Assembly: GCF_016863015.1 (NCBI RefSeq)
Contig: NZ_BOOB01000060.1
Location: 1-51,819 of the forward strand
Direction of reading: 5' to 3'
Source of the DNA: Microbispora amethystogenes
GTDB lineage: Bacteria > Actinomycetota > Actinomycetes > Streptosporangiales > Streptosporangiaceae
DNA: 51,819 bases
Position numbers and translations under genes: made by a program. Below the pieces are notes generated by a model. That model was not told where the DNA came from. It saw only the letters and a list, made by a program, of their open reading frames with translations, and searched no databases. Shown one piece after another: positions 33,239 to 43,330 of the stretch; positions within the stretch are counted from its first letter, which is position 1, and each line of letters opens with the position of its first letter.

Positions 33239-34377
33239 GCCTGCCGCCCAGCCTGCCCCCCAGCCTGGTCGCCACGCTGCCGGGGGCGTACTACACCGAC
33301 CCGGGGGTCTTCGCACGGGAGTGCGAGCGCGTCTTCGAGTCGATGTGGTTCTGCGCCGTACGGGCCTCCGACCTGCCGAAGCCCGGGGCGTTCCGTACGG
33401 TCCAGGTCGGCAGGGAGAGCATCCTGGTCACCCGGGCCCGGGACGGCTCGGCCCGGGCGTTCTACAACGTCTGCCGCCACCGTGGCGCGCGGCTGCGCAC
33501 GGAGGAGTCCGGCGAGGCCAGGCGGGCCTTCCAGTGCCCGTACCACGCGTGGACGTACGACTTCGACGGCAGGCTCGTCGCGGCCCCCAACCTCACCAAG
33601 ATGCCCGACCTCGACCGGGTCGAGTACGGCCTGGTGAACGTGGCGGTGCGGGAGTGGCTGGGCTACGTGTGGGTCTGCCTGGCCGAAGAGCCGCCGTCGT
33701 TCGAGGAGGACGTGCTCGGCGAGGTGCGCACCCGGCTCGGCGACGTGGCCTCCCTCGACAACTACGACGTCGCCGGCCTGGCGCTCGGCCGCAGGATCCG
33801 CTACGACGTCGCGGCGAACTGGAAGCTCATCGTCGAGAACTTCATGGAGTGCTATCACTGCGCGACCATCCACCCGGAGCTGACCGAGGTGCTGCCGGAG
33901 TTCGCCGGCGGCTACGCGGCGCAGTACTACGTGGGCCACGGCGCGTTGTTCGGCGAGGAGATCCGGGGGTTCACGGTCGACGGCTCCGAGGGGCTCGACC
34001 GGATCCCGGGCATCAGGGAGGACCAGGACCGGCGCTACTATGCGATCACGATCAAGCCGCAGGTCTTCGTCAACATGGTGCCCGACCACGTCATCGTGCA
34101 CCGGATGTTCCCGCTCGCGGTGGACCGCACGGTCGTGGAGTGCGACTGGCTGTACCTGCCGGAGGTCGTCGAGGCCGGCAGGGACGTCAGCCGCTCGGTG
34201 GAGCTGTTCCACCGGGTGAACGAGCAGGACTTCGACGCCTGCGAGCGCACGCAGCCGTCGATGAGCTCCCGCACGTACGCCCGGGGCGGGGTGCTGGTGC
34301 CGAGCGAGCACCACATCGGCCTGTTCCATGATTGGGTGCGCGGCAGGCTGAGTGAGGGTGGAGGAGATGCGGGGTGA
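33235..34377 (+). CDS. Rieske oxygenase, probable glycine betaine demethylase (GbcA-like)
   Basis: A 380-residue Rieske non-haem iron oxygenase alpha subunit. The N-terminal Rieske centre has CRHRGARL and CPYHAWTY; the catalytic iron site is in NWKLIVENFMECYHCATIHPEL, with the two His ligands and a later Asp. Overall length and the NFMECYHC form match the choline monooxygenase/glycine betaine monooxygenase branch rather than aromatic-ring dioxygenases, and no beta subunit is present. Context (choline, betaine aldehyde, dimethylglycine and sarcosine enzymes downstream) supports glycine betaine to dimethylglycine with release of formaldehyde. It starts at the GTG overlapping the ferredoxin stop and ends overlapping the molybdoenzyme start (gtga). 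Confidence 0.88.
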   Translation: MSLPPSLPPSLVATLPGAYYTDPGVFARECERVFESMWFCAVRASDLPKPGAFRTVQVGRESILVTRARDGSARAFYNVCRHRGARLRTEESGEARRAFQCPYHAWTYDFDGRLVAAPNLTKMPDLDRVEYGLVNVAVREWLGYVWVCLAEEPPSFEEDVLGEVRTRLGDVASLDNYDVAGLALGRRIRYDVAANWKLIVENFMECYHCATIHPELTEVLPEFAGGYAAQYYVGHGALFGEEIRGFTVDGSEGLDRIPGIREDQDRRYYAITIKPQVFVNMVPDHVIVHRMFPLAVDRTVVECDWLYLPEVVEAGRDVSRSVELFHRVNEQDFDACERTQPSMSSRTYARGGVLVPSEHHIGLFHDWVRGRLSEGGGDAG

Positions 34378-36731
34378 CGCGTAAGGCGCCTCGGGAGGAC
34401 GTCGGAGACGAGCGGCTGGAGGTCGGCTCGCCCAAGGCATGGGCGGGCGGGGTCCCGGCGGTCGGCCACGCGCTGGGCACGGCGTACCGCCAGATGGGCG
34501 CGGGGCGGACGCTGCTGACTCTGCTCCGGGTCAACCAGAAGACCGGTTTCGACTGCCCGGGGTGCGCCTGGCCGGAGGGCGACGGACACCGCAGCCCCGC
34601 CGAGTTCTGCGAGAACGGCGCCAAGGCGGTGGCCGAGGAGGCGACGGTCCGCCGGGTCACCCGGGACTTCTTCGCCGAGCATCCGGTGGACGAGCTGGCC
34701 CGGCGCAGCGACTACTGGCTGGGCCAGCAGGGCCGGCTTACCGAGCCGATGTACAAGCCGGCCGGTTCGGACCGTTACGAGCCCATCTCGTGGCAGGACG
34801 CCTTCGGCGTCGTCGCGCGTGAGCTGCGCGCGCTCGACCACCCCGATCAGGCGCTCTTCTACACCTCCGGCCGCACGTCCAACGAGGCCGCCTTCGCCTA
34901 CCAGCTCCTCGTCCGCCGGTTCGGCACCAACAACCTGCCCGACTGCTCCAACATGTGCCACGAGTCGAGCGGCTCGGCGCTGACCCAGACGCTCGGCATC
35001 GGCAAGGGCACGGTGCTGCTCGACGACCTGCACCGGGCCGACCTGATCTTCGTGGTGGGCCAGAACCCGGGCACCAACCATCCGCGCATGCTCACCGCGC
35101 TGGAACGGGCGAAGCGGGGTGGCGCGCGGATCGTGTCGGTCAACCCGCTGCCGGAGGCCGGGCTGCTGCGGTTCAGGAACCCGCAGAAGGCCTCCGGCCT
35201 CGCCGGGACCGGGACGGCGTTGTCCGACCGGTTCCTGCAGATCCGCCTCGGGGGCGATCTGGCGCTGTTCCAGGCGCTGTCGCTGCTCCTGCTGGAGGCC
35301 GAGGACGCCGCGCCCGGCACGGTGGTGGACCGCGAGTTCGTCGAGGCGCACACGCACGGGTTCGACGCGTGGGCCGAGCACATCCGCACGCTCGACTGGG
35401 CCGAGGTGCTGGAGGCGACCGGGCTGACCCGCGCCGAGATCGAGGAGACGGCCCGCGACGTGCTCGCCGCCCGCTCGGTCGTGGTCTGCTGGGCGATGGG
35501 CCTCACCCAGCACCGCAAATCGGTCCCGACGATCAGGGAGGTCGTCAACTTTCTGCTGCTGCGCGGCAACGTCGGGCGTCCCGGCGCGGGCGTGTGTCCC
35601 GTACGCGGGCACTCCAACGTGCAGGGCGACCGGACGATGGGCATCTACGAGAAGCCCAAGCCGGAGTTCCTCGACGCGCTGGAGGAGGAGTTCGGCTTCC
35701 CGCCGCCGCGCGAGCACGGCCACGACACCGTGGAGGCCATCCGGGCCATGCGGGACGGGGACGCCCGGGTGTTCTTCGCCATGGGCGGCAACTTCGTCTC
35801 GGCGACGCCGGACACCGCCGCGACCGAGGCGGCCCTGCGCCGCTGCCGGCTCACCGTGCAGGTGTCGACCAAGCTGAACCGGTCGCACGCCGTGTGCGGC
35901 GAGCAGGCGCTGATCCTGCCCACGCTCGGCCGTACCGAGCGGGACGTCCAGGCCGGTGGCGAGCAGTTCGTCACGGTCGAGGACTCGATGGGCATGGTGC
36001 ACGCCTCACGCGGCCGGCTCCGCCCCGCGTCGGACGTGCTGCTGTCGGAGGTGGCGATCGTGTGCCGGCTGGCCCGCGAGCTGTTCGGCGACGACCCGCA
36101 CGTGCCGTGGGCCGAGTTCGAGGCCGGCTACGACGCGATCAGGGAGCGCATCGAGCGGGTCGTGCCCGGGTTCGACGACTTCAACGCGAGGGTGCGCGGG
36201 CCGGGCGGCTTCGCGTTGCCGAACGCGCCGCGCGACGAGCGCCGCTTCCCCACGGCCACGGGAAAGGCGAACTTCACGGTGAACGCGCTGGAGGTGCTGC
36301 GGGTGCCGCGGGGCCGCCTCCTGCTGCAGACGATCCGCAGCCACGACCAGTACAACACCACGATCTACGGCCTGGACGACCGCTACCGCGGAGTCAGGAA
36401 CGGGCGGCGGGTGGTCTTCGTCCACGCCGACGACCTGGACGAGCGCGGGCTCGCGGACGGCGACATGCTGGACATCATCAGCGAGTGGGCGGACGGCGAG
36501 CGCGTGGCCGAGGGGTTCCGCGCGGTCGCCTATCCGACGGCGCGGGGCTGCTGCGCGGCGTACTTCCCGGAGACGAACGTGCTGGTGCCCCTGGACTCGG
36601 TGGCGGAGACGTCGAACACGCCCACCTCCAAGAGCGTCGTCGTACGGCTGCGCCGTGCGGCGGAAGACGCGGCGCAAGGCCCGGCGGGGGAGTCGGCGGG
36701 GGAGACGGCTATCCGCCGAGGCGGTGGCTGA
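34374..36731 (+). CDS. FdhF/YdeP-family molybdopterin oxidoreductase (formate dehydrogenase-like)
   Basis: A 785-residue molybdenum enzyme of the FdhF/YdeP type. The N-terminus has the family block GFDCPGCAWPE and ENGAKAVAEEAT; the active-site region SNMCHESSGSAL supplies a likely molybdenum-ligand Cys; the C-terminal molydopterin dinucleotide-binding domain starts near TIRSHDQYNTTIYG. In a pathway that releases formaldehyde, formate oxidation would be useful, so it probably disposes of one-carbon waste (inference). It overlaps the Rieske gene start-to-stop and overlaps the convergent iclR gene by 23 bases at its 3' end. Confidence 0.88.
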   Translation: MTRKAPREDVGDERLEVGSPKAWAGGVPAVGHALGTAYRQMGAGRTLLTLLRVNQKTGFDCPGCAWPEGDGHRSPAEFCENGAKAVAEEATVRRVTRDFFAEHPVDELARRSDYWLGQQGRLTEPMYKPAGSDRYEPISWQDAFGVVARELRALDHPDQALFYTSGRTSNEAAFAYQLLVRRFGTNNLPDCSNMCHESSGSALTQTLGIGKGTVLLDDLHRADLIFVVGQNPGTNHPRMLTALERAKRGGARIVSVNPLPEAGLLRFRNPQKASGLAGTGTALSDRFLQIRLGGDLALFQALSLLLLEAEDAAPGTVVDREFVEAHTHGFDAWAEHIRTLDWAEVLEATGLTRAEIEETARDVLAARSVVVCWAMGLTQHRKSVPTIREVVNFLLLRGNVGRPGAGVCPVRGHSNVQGDRTMGIYEKPKPEFLDALEEEFGFPPPREHGHDTVEAIRAMRDGDARVFFAMGGNFVSATPDTAATEAALRRCRLTVQVSTKLNRSHAVCGEQALILPTLGRTERDVQAGGEQFVTVEDSMGMVHASRGRLRPASDVLLSEVAIVCRLARELFGDDPHVPWAEFEAGYDAIRERIERVVPGFDDFNARVRGPGGFALPNAPRDERRFPTATGKANFTVNALEVLRVPRGRLLLQTIRSHDQYNTTIYGLDDRYRGVRNGRRVVFVHADDLDERGLADGDMLDIISEWADGERVAEGFRAVAYPTARGCCAAYFPETNVLVPLDSVAETSNTPTSKSVVVRLRRAAEDAAQGPAGESAGETAIRRGGG

Positions 36732-37497
36732 TCTCCTCGGCGCCCCGCAGCAGGACGGGGGCCGTCTCCCGCATGCGCTCCTCGCTGAAGCGGTAGGCGG
36801 GCCCGGACGCGCTGACCGCCGCCACGACCTCGCCGTGGAACGAGCGCACCGGGGCGGCGATCGCGTTCAGGCCCACCTCGAGCTCCTCCAGCGAAAGGGC
36901 GTAGCCGTGCTCGCGCACCCCGGCCAGTTCGCGTTCGAGGTCCTCCACGGAGGTCACCGTGCCGGGCGTGTAGCGCTCCAGGCCGGCCGCGCGGAGCAGG
37001 TCCTCGCGGTGCCACCGGTCGAGATGGGCCAGCAGGACCTTCCCGCTCGACGTCGCGTGCAGGGGCGTGAGCTGGCCCACCCAGTTGTGCGCGGTGACGG
37101 CGGCGGGCCCGCGCACCTGGTCGAGGTTGACCGCGTAGTGCGACCGCAGGACGGCGATGTTCACCGTCTCGCCGATCTCCTCGGCGAGCCGGCGGCAGAC
37201 GGGCCTGCTCCGCTGCGGCACGTCCATCCGCATGGAGACGCTGCCGGCGAGGCGGACGAGGCCGAAGCCGAGGCGATACTTGCCGCGGTCCTCGGCCTGC
37301 TCGACCAGCCCGCGCGCCTCCAGCGCGCCCAGCAGCCGGAACGCGGTCGACTTGTGCACCTCGATCTCGGCCGCGAGCTCGGTGACCCCGGCCTCCCCGC
37401 GCCTGGCGAGGATCTCCATGATGCTGACCGCCCGGTCCACGGACTGCACGCCGCCACCGGAGGCCTCGGGCCTGGCGGCGGAAGCGTCGTTGCTCAC
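36709..37497 (-). CDS. IclR-family transcriptional regulator
   Basis: A 262-residue regulator. The N-terminal winged helix-turn-helix spans about residues 18-75 (SVDRAVSIMEIL, TELAAEIEVHKSTAFRLLGALEARGLV), followed by the IclR effector domain (about 85-255) with LHATSSGKVLLAHL and the CX-less SASGPAYRFS end. Divergent from the choline dehydrogenase gene across a 114-base gap holding an inverted repeat, and convergent with the molybdoenzyme gene, it is the obvious candidate regulator of this choline island. The effector is probably choline, betaine or a downstream intermediate (inference). GTG start. Confidence 0.93.
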   Translation of the reverse strand: MSNDASAARPEASGGGVQSVDRAVSIMEILARRGEAGVTELAAEIEVHKSTAFRLLGALEARGLVEQAEDRGKYRLGFGLVRLAGSVSMRMDVPQRSRPVCRRLAEEIGETVNIAVLRSHYAVNLDQVRGPAAVTAHNWVGQLTPLHATSSGKVLLAHLDRWHREDLLRAAGLERYTPGTVTSVEDLERELAGVREHGYALSLEELEVGLNAIAAPVRSFHGEVVAAVSASGPAYRFSEERMRETAPVLLRGAEEISHRLGG

Positions 37498-37554
37498 AGC
37501 CGAGACTGTAGCGCCTCACCCGGAACGGCCCGCGATCATGACGATACGATTTGC

Positions 37555-37574
37555 ACTAAACCTCCCCTTTTAGT
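37555..37574. promoter_or_regulatory. Inverted repeat between iclR and betA
   Basis: ACTAAA, 8 bases, TTTAGT in the only AT-rich part of the 114-base divergent gap. Its symmetry and placement suit an operator or overlapping promoter for both genes, plausibly the IclR-type regulator's own site. Confidence 0.4.
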
Positions 37575-37611
37575 CGGTCCCCGTGCCGGACGTGAGTGAG
37601 ACGAGGGCAGA

Positions 37612-39288
37612 TTGACCGCACAATCGACCGCACAATCGACCGCTCAGCAGTACGACTTCGTCATCGTCGGTGGCGGATCCGCGGGCAGCGCGCTGGCGAA
37701 CCGGCTGTCGGCCGACCCGTCCACCCGGGTGCTGGTACTGGAGGCTGGCCGGCCCGACTACCTGTGGGACGTCTTCATCCACATGCCGGCCGCGCTGACC
37801 TTCCCGATCGGCAGCCGCTTCTACGACTGGAAGTACGAGTCGGAGCCCGAGCCCTTCATGCACGGCCGCCGGATCTACCACGCCAGGGGGAAGGTGCTCG
37901 GCGGGTCGAGCAGCATCAACGGGATGATCTTTCAGCGGGGCAACCCGATGGACTACGAGCGCTGGGGCGCCGACCCCGGGATGAAGAACTGGGACTACGC
38001 GCACTGCCTGCCCTACTTCAGGCGGATGGAGAACTGCCTCGCGGCGGACCCGGACGACCCGCGGCGCGGGCACGACGGGCCGCTCGTGCTGGAGCGCGGC
38101 CCGGCGGCGAGCCCGCTGTTCCCGGCCTTCTTCGAGGCCGTGCAGCAGGCGGGCTATCCGCTCACCGACGACGTGAACGGATACCGCCAGGAGGGCTTCG
38201 CCCGCTTCGACCGCAACATCCGGCGCGGCCGCCGCCTGTCGGCAGCCCGCGCCTACCTCCACCCCGTGCGGAAGCGGCCGAACCTGGAGATCAGGACCAG
38301 GGCGTACGTCACGAGGATCGTGTTCGAGGGCAAACGGGCGGTCGGCGTCGAGTGCGACGGGCAGGTCATCCGGGCGGGCGAGGTCGTCCTGTGCGGCGGC
38401 GCGATCAACACCCCGCAGCTGCTCCAGCTCTCGGGGGTGGGCAACGCCGCCGAACTGCGGGCCCTCGGCGTGGAGGTGGTCCACGACCTGCCCGGCGTGG
38501 GGGAGAACCTCCAGGACCACCTGGAGGTCTACGTCCAGCACGCCTGTAAGCGGCCGGTGTCCATGCAGCCGTACCTCAAGTGGCGGCACCGGCCGTGGAT
38601 CGGCGCGCAGTGGCTGTTCCTCCGCTCCGGGCCGGGCGCGACCAACCACTTCGAGGCGGGCGGCTTCGTGCGGAGCAACGACGACGTGGCCTACCCGAAC
38701 CTGATGTTCCACTTCCTGCCGATCGCGGTGCGCTACGACGGCAGCTCCCCGGCCGGCGGGCACGGCTACCAGGTGCACGTCGGGCCGATGTACTCCGACG
38801 CGCGCGGCAGCGTGAAGATCAAGAGCGCCGACCCGGGGGTGAAGCCCGCCCTGCGGTTCAACTACCTGTCCACCGAGCAGGACCGGCGGGAGTGGGTCGA
38901 GGCCGTCAGGGTCACCCGCGAGATCCTGGGCCGGCCGGCCCTCCAGGAGTTCAGCGCCGGCGAGATCTCTCCCGGGCCGTCGGTCGCGACGGACGAGCAG
39001 ATCCTCGACTGGGTCGCCAGGGACGGCGAGACGGCCCTGCATCCCTCCTGCACCGCGAAGATGGGCGTGGACGAGATGTCGGTGGTGGACCCCGACACTA
39101 TGCGCGTGCACGGCCTGGAGGGACTGCGGGTGGTGGACGCCTCGGTCATGCCGTACGTCACGAACGGCAACATCTACGCCCCGGTGATGATGGTCGCGGA
39201 GAAGGCGGCCGACCTGATCCTCGGCAACACCCCCCTCCCGCCCGCCGAGGCCGGCTTCTACCGTCACACGCCAGGGATCACGCCTTGA
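37612..39288 (+). CDS. betA: Choline dehydrogenase (GMC oxidoreductase)
   Basis: A 558-residue FAD enzyme oxidising choline to betaine aldehyde (usual BetA length about 556). FAD-binding [16 protein letters not shown] signature 1 region [18 protein letters not shown], signature 2 [15 protein letters not shown], and the catalytic His and Asn in HPSCTAKMG and TNGNIYAP. The start is a TTG at 37612: an in-frame TGA lies five codons upstream, and GAGGG precedes the TTG by 5 bases, so no ATG/GTG alternative exists before conserved sequence. Its first codons form a 12-base tandem repeat encoding TAQS twice. It is followed 86 bases later by the aldehyde dehydrogenase. Confidence 0.92.
   Translation: MTAQSTAQSTAQQYDFVIVGGGSAGSALANRLSADPSTRVLVLEAGRPDYLWDVFIHMPAALTFPIGSRFYDWKYESEPEPFMHGRRIYHARGKVLGGSSSINGMIFQRGNPMDYERWGADPGMKNWDYAHCLPYFRRMENCLAADPDDPRRGHDGPLVLERGPAASPLFPAFFEAVQQAGYPLTDDVNGYRQEGFARFDRNIRRGRRLSAARAYLHPVRKRPNLEIRTRAYVTRIVFEGKRAVGVECDGQVIRAGEVVLCGGAINTPQLLQLSGVGNAAELRALGVEVVHDLPGVGENLQDHLEVYVQHACKRPVSMQPYLKWRHRPWIGAQWLFLRSGPGATNHFEAGGFVRSNDDVAYPNLMFHFLPIAVRYDGSSPAGGHGYQVHVGPMYSDARGSVKIKSADPGVKPALRFNYLSTEQDRREWVEAVRVTREILGRPALQEFSAGEISPGPSVATDEQILDWVARDGETALHPSCTAKMGVDEMSVVDPDTMRVHGLEGLRVVDASVMPYVTNGNIYAPVMMVAEKAADLILGNTPLPPAEAGFYRHTPGITP
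37615..37638. repeat. 12-bp tandem repeat at the betA start
   Basis: ACCGCACAATCG occurs twice directly after the TTG start, with a third degenerate unit, encoding [12 protein letters not shown] ahead of the Rossmann fold. Confidence 0.85.
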
Positions 39289-39335
39289 CGGAGCCCGTGT
39301 CTGGGATTGATTCTGTTCCTCGATAAGCAAACAGG

Positions 39336-39348
39336 TGCGTATTACGCA
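39336..39348. promoter_or_regulatory. Perfect 13-bp palindrome upstream of betB
   Basis: TGCGTA-T-TACGCA, centred 33 bases before the betB GTG in the 86-base betA-betB gap. Its complementary strand reads GTTGCGTA..., resembling GTTGCGCA at 32858-32865 in the Rieske-operon promoter. It may be a shared operator of the island. Confidence 0.5.
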
Positions 39349-39374
39349 ACGAGTGTGATCGGAAGGCGCTGCCT

Positions 39375-40865
39375 GTGGCGGACCTCTTCATCGGTGGCGC
39401 CTGGACCGACGCCGTCGCAGGCGGACGCCGTACGATCCGATGCCCCGCGGACGGCGCGGTCGTCGCGACCGTCGCGGAGGCCACCCGCGCCGACACCGAG
39501 GCCGCGATCGCGGCGGCGCGGCGCGCGTTCGACGCGGGCCCCTGGCCGCGTACGCCCGCGAGCGAGCGCGGACGGCTGCTCCTGCGGACGGCCGACCTGA
39601 TCGAGCGCGACAGGGCGGCGATCGCGCGGGCCGAGTCGCTCGACACGGGCAAGCGGCTCGCCGAGAGCGAGTACGACGTGGACGACGTCGTCCGGTGCTT
39701 CCGCTACTTCGGCGGCATCGCCGGCACCGACGCGGGCCGGGTGATCGACACCGGCAGGGACGACGCGGTCAGCCGGGTGGTCTACGAGCCGATCGGCGTG
39801 TGCGGGCTCATCACCCCCTGGAACTACCCCCTGCTGCAGACCTCCTGGAAGGTCGCCCCCGCGCTCGCGGCGGGCGACACCTTCGTGCTGAAGCCGAGCG
39901 AGCTCACTCCGAGCACGGCCGTCCTGCTGATGCGGCTGCTGGAGGAGGCCGGCCTGCCACCGGGCGTGGCCAACCTCGTGCTCGGCGCGGGTCCCGAGGC
40001 CGGGGCGCCGCTCGCCGAGCACCCGGACGTCGACATGGTGTCGTTCACCGGCGGCCTCGCGACCGGGCGGCGGGTGATGGCCTCGGCCGCCGCGACCGTG
40101 AAACGGGTCGCGCTGGAGCTCGGCGGCAAGAACCCCAACATCGTCTTCGCCGACGCCGACTTCGAGACGGCGGTCGACTTCGCGCTGACCGCGGTCTTCC
40201 TGCACTCCGGGCAGGTCTGCTCGGCCGGCGCCCGCCTGCTGGTGGAGGACCCGATCCACGACGCGTTCGTGGCCGAGGTCGCCCGCCGGGCCGAGGACAT
40301 CCGCCTGGGCGGGCCGTTCGACCCCGAGGCGGAGACCGGCCCGCTGATCTCCGCCGCGCACCTCGCCAAGGTCGAGGCGTACGTCGAGGCCGGTCTCGCC
40401 GAGGGCGCGAAGCTCCGCTGCGGCGGGCGGCGGCCGGACGAGCCGGAGTTGGCCGGCGGGTTCTACTACCGGCCCACCGTGCTCGACGGATGTCACCGCG
40501 AGATGCGCGTCGTCCGGGAGGAGTCGTTCGGGCCGGTCCTGACCGTGGAGCGCTTCTCCGGCGAGGACGAGGCGGTCACCCTGGGCAACGACACCGACTA
40601 CGGCCTCGCGGGCGCCGTCTGGACGCGGGACGCGGGCCGGGCGCAGCGGGTGGCCGCCCGGCTGCGGCACGGGACGGTGTGGATCAACGACTACCACCCG
40701 TACGTGCCGCAGGCGGAGTGGGGCGGGTTCAAGCAGTCCGGGGTCGGCCGCGAGCTCGGCCCGACGGGCCTGGACGAGTACCGCGAGATCAAGCACGTGT
40801 GGCAGAACACCGATCCCCGTCCCCAGCACTGGTTCAGGCCGCGCGACGCCGGCCGAGGAGCGTGA
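39375..40865 (+). CDS. betB: Betaine aldehyde dehydrogenase
   Basis: A 496-residue NAD(P)-dependent aldehyde dehydrogenase converting betaine aldehyde to glycine betaine. Active-site motifs: [17 protein letters not shown], the general-base Glu in [12 protein letters not shown], and the nucleophilic Cys in [15 protein letters not shown]; the C-terminal [13 protein letters not shown] is typical of BetB. GTG start with GGAAGG about 9 bases before. The dimethylglycine dehydrogenase ATG lies 3 bases after its stop. Confidence 0.93.
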   Translation: MADLFIGGAWTDAVAGGRRTIRCPADGAVVATVAEATRADTEAAIAAARRAFDAGPWPRTPASERGRLLLRTADLIERDRAAIARAESLDTGKRLAESEYDVDDVVRCFRYFGGIAGTDAGRVIDTGRDDAVSRVVYEPIGVCGLITPWNYPLLQTSWKVAPALAAGDTFVLKPSELTPSTAVLLMRLLEEAGLPPGVANLVLGAGPEAGAPLAEHPDVDMVSFTGGLATGRRVMASAAATVKRVALELGGKNPNIVFADADFETAVDFALTAVFLHSGQVCSAGARLLVEDPIHDAFVAEVARRAEDIRLGGPFDPEAETGPLISAAHLAKVEAYVEAGLAEGAKLRCGGRRPDEPELAGGFYYRPTVLDGCHREMRVVREESFGPVLTVERFSGEDEAVTLGNDTDYGLAGAVWTRDAGRAQRVAARLRHGTVWINDYHPYVPQAEWGGFKQSGVGRELGPTGLDEYREIKHVWQNTDPRPQHWFRPRDAGRGA

Positions 40866-40867
40866 AC

Positions 40868-43330
40868 ATGGAACATGTCGGTGCGACGGGCCCGCGCGTC
40901 GTCGTCATCGGGGCCGGCGTCGTCGGCGCTGCGCTCGCCGACGAGCTGTCGGCCCGTGGCTGGACGGACGTCACGGTGGTCGACCAGGGCCCGGTGCCCG
41001 CGACCGGCGGCTCCTCCTCGCACGCGCCCGGCCTGGTCTTCCAGATCAACGGGTCGAAGACCATGACCCAGATGGCGCGCTACACCGTCGAGAAGCTCGG
41101 CTCGCTCGACCTCGACGGCGAGCCCTGCTTCCTCCAGGTCGGCGGCCTGGAGGTGGCCACGACCCCCGAACGGCTCGCGGAGCTGCACCGGCGGCACGGC
41201 TGGGCCACCTCCTGGGGCGTCGAGTCGGGCCTGCTCACCCCCGCCGAGTGCGCGGACCTCTTCCCTCTGCTCGACCCCGCCGCCGTGCTCGGCGGTCTCC
41301 ACATCCCCACCGACGGGATAGCCAAGGCCGTACGCGCGGTCGAGGCGCAGCTGCGCCGGGCCACGTCGCGCGGCGTACGGGTGCTGGAGCGGCGTGAGGT
41401 GCTGGACATCCGCACCGAGGACGGCCGGGTGGCCGCGGTCGTGACCGGCCAGGGCGAGATCGCGGCGGACGTCGTGGTCTGCTGCGCCGGCATCTGGGGG
41501 CCGAAGGTCGCCGCGATGGCGGGCATGCCGCTGCCGCTCACCCCCCTCGCCCACCAGCTCGCCTGGACGGGGCCCGTGCTTGAGGGAAGCACCCAGGAGG
41601 CGACGCTGCCGATCCTGCGGCACCAGGACGCCGACCTCTACTACCGCCAGCGCTTCGACGGCGTCGGCATCGGCTCCTACGGCCACCGGCCGATGCCGGT
41701 CCGGCCCGAGGACCTGCTGCCGGTGGACGAGGCCGAGGTGATGCCCTCGGTGCTCGCCTTCACCCCCGGCGACTTCGAGGACGCCTGGGCCGAGACCCGG
41801 CGGCTGCTGCCCGGCACCCGTGAGGCGGAGATCGGAGAGGGCGTCAACGGGGTGTTCTCCTTCACCCAGGACCACATGCCGCTGCTGGGCGAATCGCCGG
41901 ACGTGAAGGGCTTCTGGGTCGCCGAGGCGGTCTGGGTGACCCACTCCGCCGGGGTGGGCCGGGCGATGGCCGAATGGCTGGTCGACGGCCACTGCTCGTC
42001 GTTCGACCTGCACGAGTGCGACGTCAACCGGTTCGAGCCGCACCAGCTCGCGCCCGACTACGTGCTGGCGCGCGGCTGCCAGAACTTCGTCGAGGTCTAC
42101 GACATCATCCACCCGCTCCAGCCGATGGAGGAGCCGCGGCCGGTGCGCCTCAGCCCCTTCCACGCCCGGCAGCGCGAGCTGGACGCGTACTTCCTGGAGG
42201 CCGCCGGCTGGGAACGGCCGCAGTGGTACGGCGCCAACGCCCGCCTGCTTGAGGGAGGGGACATTCCCGCGCCCGGCGACTGGGCCGCCCGCTACTGGTC
42301 GCCGATCGTCGGCGCGGAGGCCCGGGCGTCCCGCGAGGCCGTCGCGCTGTACGACATGACCGCGCTGAAACGCCTTGAGGTCACCGGCCCCGGCGCACTC
42401 GCCTACCTCCAGCGGCTCACGACCGGCCAGATGGACAAGTCGGTCGGCTCGGTGACGTACTGCCTGCTGCTCGACGTGGACGGCGGCATCCGCAGCGACG
42501 TGACCGTCGCCCGGCTGGGCCGCGACACGTTCCAGGTCGGCGCGAACGGCAACCTCGACCTGGACTGGCTCCACCGCCACCTGCCGGAGGACGGGTCGGT
42601 CGTGGTCCGCGACATCACGGCCGGCACCTGCTGCCTCGGCGTCTGGGGGCCGCGCGCCCGCGACCTCGTGCAGCCGCTGACCGGCGCCGACTTCTCCAAC
42701 GAGGGCTTCCGCTACTTCCGGGCGAAGAAGGCGTACGTCGGCGCCGTACCGGTCACCGCGCTGCGGCTGTCGTACATCGGTGAGCTGGGCTGGGAGCTCT
42801 ACACGACGGCCGACCTCGGCGCGAAGCTGTGGGACACGCTGTGGGAGGCGGGGCAGGAGCACGGGATCATCGCGGGCGGGCGCGGCGCGTTCGCCAGTCT
42901 CCGGCTGGAGAAGGGCTACCGGTCCTTTGGCACCGACATGACCTTCGAGCACGATCCGTACGAGGCCGGGCTCGGGTTCGCCGTCAGGATGGACAAGGGC
43001 GACTTCGTCGGCCGCAGGGCGCTGGAGCGGCGCGCGGAGAACGTGCGCCGCCGCCTGACCTGCCTGACCATCGACGACCCCGCCGACGTGGTCATGGGCA
43101 GGGAGCCGGTCTACGACGGCGGCACGGGCGTCGGTTACGTCACCAGCGCGGCCTTCGGTTACACGATCGGCAAGGGCATCGCCTACGCCTGGCTGCCCGC
43201 CACGCTGGCCACGCCCGGCCGCACGCTGGAGATCGGCTACTTCGACCGGCGGGTGCCCGCCGTGGTCGCCGAGGAGCCGTTGTTCGACCCCGCGATGGAA
43301 CGGCTGCGCGGGACCGGGGAGGCCCGATGA
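40868..43330 (+). CDS. Dimethylglycine dehydrogenase/oxidase (DAO + GcvT-type THF domain)
   Basis: An 820-residue flavoprotein removing one methyl from dimethylglycine to give sarcosine. Residues 1-380 are the DAO FAD domain: [13 protein letters not shown], and [12 protein letters not shown] with the His that binds FAD covalently in this family; an FAO_M linker follows. Residues about 430-810 are GcvT-like folate-binding domains ([19 protein letters not shown]..., [23 protein letters not shown]), which hand the one-carbon unit to tetrahydrofolate. It is immediately after betB and overlaps soxB (ATGA). Whether it uses oxygen (oxidase) or an electron carrier cannot be decided. Confidence 0.9.
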   Translation: MEHVGATGPRVVVIGAGVVGAALADELSARGWTDVTVVDQGPVPATGGSSSHAPGLVFQINGSKTMTQMARYTVEKLGSLDLDGEPCFLQVGGLEVATTPERLAELHRRHGWATSWGVESGLLTPAECADLFPLLDPAAVLGGLHIPTDGIAKAVRAVEAQLRRATSRGVRVLERREVLDIRTEDGRVAAVVTGQGEIAADVVVCCAGIWGPKVAAMAGMPLPLTPLAHQLAWTGPVLEGSTQEATLPILRHQDADLYYRQRFDGVGIGSYGHRPMPVRPEDLLPVDEAEVMPSVLAFTPGDFEDAWAETRRLLPGTREAEIGEGVNGVFSFTQDHMPLLGESPDVKGFWVAEAVWVTHSAGVGRAMAEWLVDGHCSSFDLHECDVNRFEPHQLAPDYVLARGCQNFVEVYDIIHPLQPMEEPRPVRLSPFHARQRELDAYFLEAAGWERPQWYGANARLLEGGDIPAPGDWAARYWSPIVGAEARASREAVALYDMTALKRLEVTGPGALAYLQRLTTGQMDKSVGSVTYCLLLDVDGGIRSDVTVARLGRDTFQVGANGNLDLDWLHRHLPEDGSVVVRDITAGTCCLGVWGPRARDLVQPLTGADFSNEGFRYFRAKKAYVGAVPVTALRLSYIGELGWELYTTADLGAKLWDTLWEAGQEHGIIAGGRGAFASLRLEKGYRSFGTDMTFEHDPYEAGLGFAVRMDKGDFVGRRALERRAENVRRRLTCLTIDDPADVVMGREPVYDGGTGVGYVTSAAFGYTIGKGIAYAWLPATLATPGRTLEIGYFDRRVPAVVAEEPLFDPAMERLRGTGEAR

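Noticed and set aside
33235..34377. Aromatic-ring-hydroxylating dioxygenase for ring degradation
   Set aside because: No beta subunit or ring-cleavage genes are near, and the whole neighbourhood encodes methylamine-type choline catabolism.
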